This document shows positions 59,371 to 64,000 of a stretch of 64,000 nt of DNA, in pieces. This DNA comes from Jaltomata sinuosa (taxonomy: Eukaryota; Streptophyta; Magnoliopsida; Solanales; Solanaceae). Made by a program: the position numbers and the translations under genes. The notes under the pieces were generated by a model, which saw only the letters and a list, made by a program, of their open reading frames with translations, was not told where the DNA came from and made no database searches. Each line of letters begins with the position of its first letter. Within the stretch, counting starts at the first letter, position 1. The DNA is taken from positions 921,001 to 985,000 of the forward strand of contig QJPP01000309.1 in the NCBI GenBank assembly GCA_003996215.1, written 5' to 3'.

Positions 59371-59854
59371 TTCAAAGGAGGGATGCAACACGAGGACTCA
59401 CAATGTGACACAAAAATAACAATGTGACACAAAAATAAGTATAAAAAAAACACAAAGAAAACAACAATGACCCATCAAAGATTGTATCCATAGGGACTTT
59501 CAAGAAACAAAAAGAATGGATATTTGGGTCTATGCGTGATTCTTGAACTCACAATGTGATTAGAGAATCATGGCCTGATGATATATGGTCAAAGTAGAAA
59601 ACCTTTTTTTCATAGATTAGAAAAGATAAAATTAGCAAACTTTTTTTATCAAGATTAAAAAAGTCACACGTTGCTTTCCCACAAAGTAAGAAATTATTAT
59701 ATTTATTATAGTCAATATTTAATATTCTAAAAATAAAAGTATAATAATTGGAGGAAAATAGTAAAAAGACGAGTTCGTCTAAAATAAGAGACTTTTAACG
59801 AAGGACAAAAAGTTTGAATCATATTATATGGTCCTTCACACTTTTAATATAGTA
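59371..59854 (-). other. Intergenic DNA ending in a Helitron 5' remnant
   Basis: The right part (about 59745-59854, minus) matches the Helitron 5' region ('tactatattaaaagtgtgaa', 'ggaccatataatatgattc'). It is cut by the start of the next Helitron. Nothing else is supported. Confidence 0.5.
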
Positions 59855-61130
59855 CTAATTTAGTGTACGTACATTGCACGTATGTAACACATCAAGTAAT
59901 AAATATATTAAAATTATGAAAAATAATATTAGACGTAAAAATAAATATAATATTTAAAAAATTACTAAAAAACTTTTATCTATGACTTTAAGAATTTAAT
60001 AACATATTTAGATTTTATCAAAAAAGAGTCGTCTATAACCCTAAATTTATAGGTTTATCACTCAAGCTCAGCAAATCAAGATTCAACACTTAATTATAAG
60101 CTTATATTTTGAACTCAAGTAATAAGTTTAATTAATGAATCAACTATAATACTAACGAATAATATTTTAAAATATAGTTAAATAATAAAATCAAAATCAA
60201 GTCACAATTAAATAAAGAAATAATAAAAGAAAGAGATAAACCTTTGATTTTTCTGACTATTCATTCGGCGGCAATATGCTTATCGTCGAATTTTTCGATC
60301 ATAAAATTTCAAACGAAAGTGAAACACGAGAAATTATCAAAACGGGAGGATAAATTGTCCATTGTTGATGATGTACAATTTATATATTATCTTTAAAGCT
60401 ATTTATAAAAAAAAATAAAGAAAGGATGGTGATAATTAATACAAGAAGACGACTTGAATCAAAATCAAAATAAGAAGAAACCGCAGAAGTTAAGCTGTTA
60501 GTACGCATAAGGACTCCTCCATTATAATTAAAAGAGGACCAAAAATGAGCTTACCATTTGTTTTCTTCTATTCTTGCTCTCTCTTGAAAATTTATGCTAA
60601 CCTTGTGAAATTTATGTTGTTCAATAATATCATTCAACAAACAATTAAGTATTATCATTAACCGTGCTGCATAAGCTCTTCCTAAATAAGGAAAGACAAT
60701 GTCGCGTATAATCATCCAGACTTTCACAAAGATTTAACTCAAATATTAAAGTATTAGAATTTTCAATTCACATAAGGAAAGATTTCATAAGTAAAAGTTT
60801 AATCAATATCAAAGGAAGTATTACAATTAGACTCATGTTATAACCAAAAAAAGACTGAAATTTTTTCATAATTTGTAGGGACTCCTATTAATTTTCCTGG
60901 ACTCCTATTGTAACCAAAAAAAGATGAAATTCCAAAAGAAATTGTCATAAGATACGACAATTATTTTTTGAACTTTTGGTAATTATAATATAATATTATT
61001 AGTGTTATAATATAAAAAAATAATTTTGTCTAATACAAAATCTTGTAATAAAGGTTAAAAAATTTAAATCACATTATAAGATCTTTCACACTTTTAATAT
61101 AGTAGATATAGATATAGATATATAGATAGA
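59855..61130 (-). mobile_element. Non-autonomous Helitron, about 1.3 kb
   Basis: On the minus strand the 5' end lies in the 'tatctatatctatatctact' run near 61100-61130, followed by 'atattaaaagtgtgaaagat' as in the other copies. The 3' end has a degraded hairpin ('tacgtgc-aat-gtacgta') and terminates AATTAG before T, where CTAG is expected. It adjoins a second Helitron 5' end, repeating the head-to-tail pattern seen at 11990. No ORF. Confidence 0.7.
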
Positions 61131-63724
61131 TAAATAAATTTTGAAGAAAGAGAGATTTGCATAACTATCAAGGGTTTGAATTAAAAAAAAACTATCAAGG
61201 GGGTCATACCCTAAAAGACAAAAACCTCATGGGAAGAAAAGAAAAGTACATACAACTTATATAAAACTTTAGACCCAATTCAAGATTTTCAATTTTGAAC
61301 GAAGAATTAGCTCTGGAATTTCAGTTGCAGATTCTTTTCCAAGTAAGCCCAATTTCTGTCGCTGTTATTACCTAATAGTTGATTTATGAAATTTGTTAGA
61401 CTGAAGCTTATGAATGTTCAACTGGAAATAGAGTGGCCTTAATTAAAAAAAAAATCCTTTTGGTAATACACATTTTTTTTTTTTGGAAATTTATGATTGT
61501 TCTGGTTCTTTGAATATGCAGTGTGTAAAAGTAACTTGATCTGTTGTTTGTTTTCCTTACATATGTTCTTGTATTGGCATTTGCAGCACAGCTTAGCTAA
61601 ATAATACCATTGTATTAGTATGTTTTTCCAACTATACCATTGTATTAAAAGACTATTTCTTCTTAATAAAGCTGAATTCTCAAGAAACTTGTAATAAATA
61701 GGGGTAATTTAGTGAACTATATCTTCTATTTATTACTACTTTTCTTAATGGGCATGAAATGAGCTAAGATGACACTTAATTTGGGATGGAGGGAGTAGTA
61801 CTTTGGGTTGTCTTCCGCTGATATACCCCCTCTATCCCAATTGATACTGTTTGACTTGGCACAAAGTTTTCAATATTAACATTTGTGTGTGGTTATAAAT
61901 TATTTTATTAAGGATAAAAGGGAAATCTTAAAGTTAAATTATTTTCAATTATAGAAAGGTGACATTCTTTTTGGGATTGACTAAAAAGGAAAGTGTGCCA
62001 ATTTTTTGGGACATAGGGAGTAGCAAGTAAAGATATGGAATACCAAACATTGAGATTAAGGTGAAAAATGCCAAAGGGGTAAAATTTTATGGATGGGAAG
62101 TGAAAATCTTTGCTTAAAGAAGTTAGTGGAAGAAAGTGTGTGTGTTAAATGGTGTTGTAGTTCTTGCATCTTCCAGCTTAAAAAGCTAAATCGCGTTCTT
62201 ATTGCAATTCTCACATAAAACATTAAAACTACAGTGGTAATTCATCGCTGAATTCTATGTAATGATTAGATCCATTTTTTTTTTTCACTCGGGGCATTTC
62301 ACTTTAGCTTATGTTTGACTTTTGTGGTTTTTGGAATTGCTTCCAGCTCAAAAATGGGCAGACTGAGGTGGACAGGGGTTTCCCCAAAATCTATCATTCA
62401 AATTGCTTTGGTAATATTACTGAAAGCTGCAGCAGTATTGTTCAATTTACAAAATTATATTTCAGAGAAGTGGTAATATTGTCCCTAAACTCTTTTTCTT
62501 CATTTGTAGTCATGGCGTTCAGTCTCTGCAAATTCAATGATCAATAAAGGGAACATGTGTGCACATGTTTCAGAATATCTACCTACATTACTTAAAAATC
62601 GATGTAAGAGGCTTACCTTTAACTGTAACATGTGAAAATTGAACTCTTTTTTATGTATCAAACTTTGTGCCCTTAGTTGTTAGTTAGATTACTTTGGCAT
62701 TGGTTTTGGTGTGAAACGGTACATGAATTTTAAACTTTACTTTCATTGAGTAGTGGTTACGTAACGAGGTAATAATATCTCGGACTTGTTACAAGTGGAA
62801 TCATTGATGTGGACAATTTTTCGAAAAGGTCAGGAGGAGTCTAATTGATTTGTTTACATTAAGCTGTCTTGCAATAGCAGTTACCTAATTTGACACTAAT
62901 TATAGAAGAGGTAGCAGATACTTGTTGCAGAATAGGTGGAAAACATGTTACTTAATGAATTGTCTGGTCCTTTTCTTTTTTTGGTGTAAACATGAATATC
63001 CTCAAGATGAAGAGGACATTCCTAGTATTTTAGATCACTTATGAGTTTCTTTAGAAGGTTCCCTCTGTAATTTTTGGCTGTAAGTATTACTGGAATTCTC
63101 TCTCTGTATTCCTTTGTTTATAATACAAGTTACCTTTATCCAAAAAAAGAAGCTGTTGTTTGATGAACAAAGTTGGTGTAAGCAATTTCAGAAGGTGTAT
63201 TAGGTCCATATATTATCTCTGTCGCTTGAGAAGCAGAAGGAGAGGATTGATGGCCAGGGTTGCATAGGGGTAAAATTGTTCTCCTAAGACTATAAAGCAA
63301 AATCATGTCACCAGCTGTTGTTCTAGGTGCATAATCAGAGCAATGCGCATTAAATGTCTAGACACAATAGAGGGATTGCACAACCTGTAATTATGGCTAA
63401 TGTGCATAAACTTATAAAATCTTCTTAAAAAGTTCCATGCTAAGGATAAAACCGTACCACTGCATTAGGTAATGTACTTTCTCTCTTCAGTTTTTTTTTT
63501 GAAAAACAGTTTAAAAAATGTACTTTCTCTGTTTTGTGATGTAATGATCTATTTCTTTGCCTATCCAACTAGTCTCATCATAACCATACTACTGCAAAGT
63601 CTTATGTTGCATATTTTATTGGTAACCCCCCACAACCCCCAAACCTAGTACTAGCTGGCAACATCAGATTTATTTGAACCTGAGGTGAATACATAAATGC
63701 TAAAATATAGTTGTTAGTGCACTC
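61131..63724. other. Possible gene 5' region and MITEs, right flank
   Basis: A leader-like segment at 61285-61341 ends in a GTAAGC donor-like site. An open segment at 62350-62472 reads NGQTEVDRGFPKIYHSNCFG and could be an exon, but I cannot name it or link it. The 61620-61800 MITE and the Stowaway element at 61826-62020 lie between. No complete gene is supported before the window ends. Confidence 0.35.
61826..62020. mobile_element. Stowaway-type MITE
   Basis: The left end CCCCCTCTATCCCAATTGAT and the right end (reverse complement CTCCCTATGTCCCAAAAAAT) are Stowaway termini. TA flanks both sides (61824-61825 and 62021-62022). The interior carries 'tttgacttggcacaaag' and its inverted partner 'gtgtgccaa'. 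Confidence 0.75.
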
Positions 63725-63933
63725 AAGGGTGTGGCCTAGTGGTCAATGAAGTGGGAGGAGAGCTATGAGGTTATAGGTTCAAATAAAAAAAATATACTAG
63801 GTGATTTCTTCTCATATGCCTAAACCTTGGTGGATAGAATTACCGATAGTTGTGTAGTTGGGACGTAGTAGGTAACCGGCAGAATAGTCGAGTTGTGTGC
63901 AATTGGCACGGACACCATTGTCATTGAAAAAAA
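63725..63933 (+). mobile_element. tRNA-derived SINE, Solanaceae type
   Basis: A-box 'tggcctagtgg' and B-box 'ggttcaaat' are in order near the 5' end. The body has 'aaaccttggtggatagaatt', 'aggtaaccggcagaatagtc' and 'cacggacacc', followed by an A-run (63927-63933). This order matches a SINE common in nightshades. Some divergence indicates an old copy. Confidence 0.8.
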
Positions 63934-64000
63934 GGGTGCTAGTGAAAACTCTGCATTTATGCATGTGCTGAATGTATGTTGAAACACCTGAACTTGACAG

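Noticed and set aside
63725..63800. A- and B-box pair as a tRNA gene
   Set aside because: There is no acceptor stem or cloverleaf. The downstream body and A-tail identify a SINE.
1..64000. CRISPR arrays, operons, bacterial-type elements
   Set aside because: Introns, SINEs, Helitrons and plant gene families show this is plant nuclear DNA. The tandem arrays have no spacer structure.

Overview
The window is nuclear DNA of a flowering plant, almost certainly Solanaceae (Solanum or a close relative). It is AT-rich, its genes have GT-AG introns, and it carries three SINE types I associate with nightshades: a TS-like SINE with a TTG-rich tail, an Au-type SINE, and a tRNA-derived SINE near the right edge. 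Little of it is host coding sequence. I support five intact or near-intact protein genes: augmin subunit 7 (2279-9563, nine exons), a small mitochondrial-type LYR-motif protein (40429-41974, four exons), two CDR1-like secreted aspartic proteases (46100-47404 and 54028-55344, single exon), and a pair of unrecognised secreted tandem-repeat proteins on the minus strand (22779-23705 and 51023-51898).

The main structure is a direct segmental duplication. Block A (about 9150-24396) begins in the last intron of the augmin gene and carries an aspartic-protease pseudogene plus one repeat-protein gene. Block B (about 44745-52812) carries the same order with an intact protease and a shortened repeat-protein gene. 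Because the copies align, each dates and polarises insertions in the other. A holds an 8.37 kb Helitron-bounded insertion and a 648 bp hAT-like element, and B holds a 1.2 kb MULE-type element and a solo LTR. Empty sites in the other copy are clear for the first three and approximate for the LTR. A 460 bp tract at the 3' end of the protease copies is identical although the rest has diverged, which suggests gene conversion.

Between and around the blocks lies dense transposon sequence. There are Helitron ends with 3' hairpins, two MULE-type elements sharing one terminal repeat and each with a perfect 9-bp target duplication, and a CACTA region (30098-36513) with palindromic subterminal repeats, a seven-copy 190-bp array and a frameshifted transposase-associated ORF. 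There are also a hAT BED-finger fragment, LINE fragments of L1 and RTE type, LTR-retrotransposon pieces and several MITEs. The 8.37 kb insertion carries a broken LRR receptor kinase whose transmembrane segment was split by a LINE fragment. An imperfect hairpin of about 125 nt (20215-20340), partly kept in block B, is a candidate small-RNA precursor.

Functionally the genes are independent: spindle and cortical microtubule nucleation (augmin), mitochondrial complex or Fe-S assembly (LYR protein), and apoplastic proteolysis (CDR1-like proteases). The protease and repeat-protein genes travel together in the duplication, but nothing in the sequence shows that they work together.
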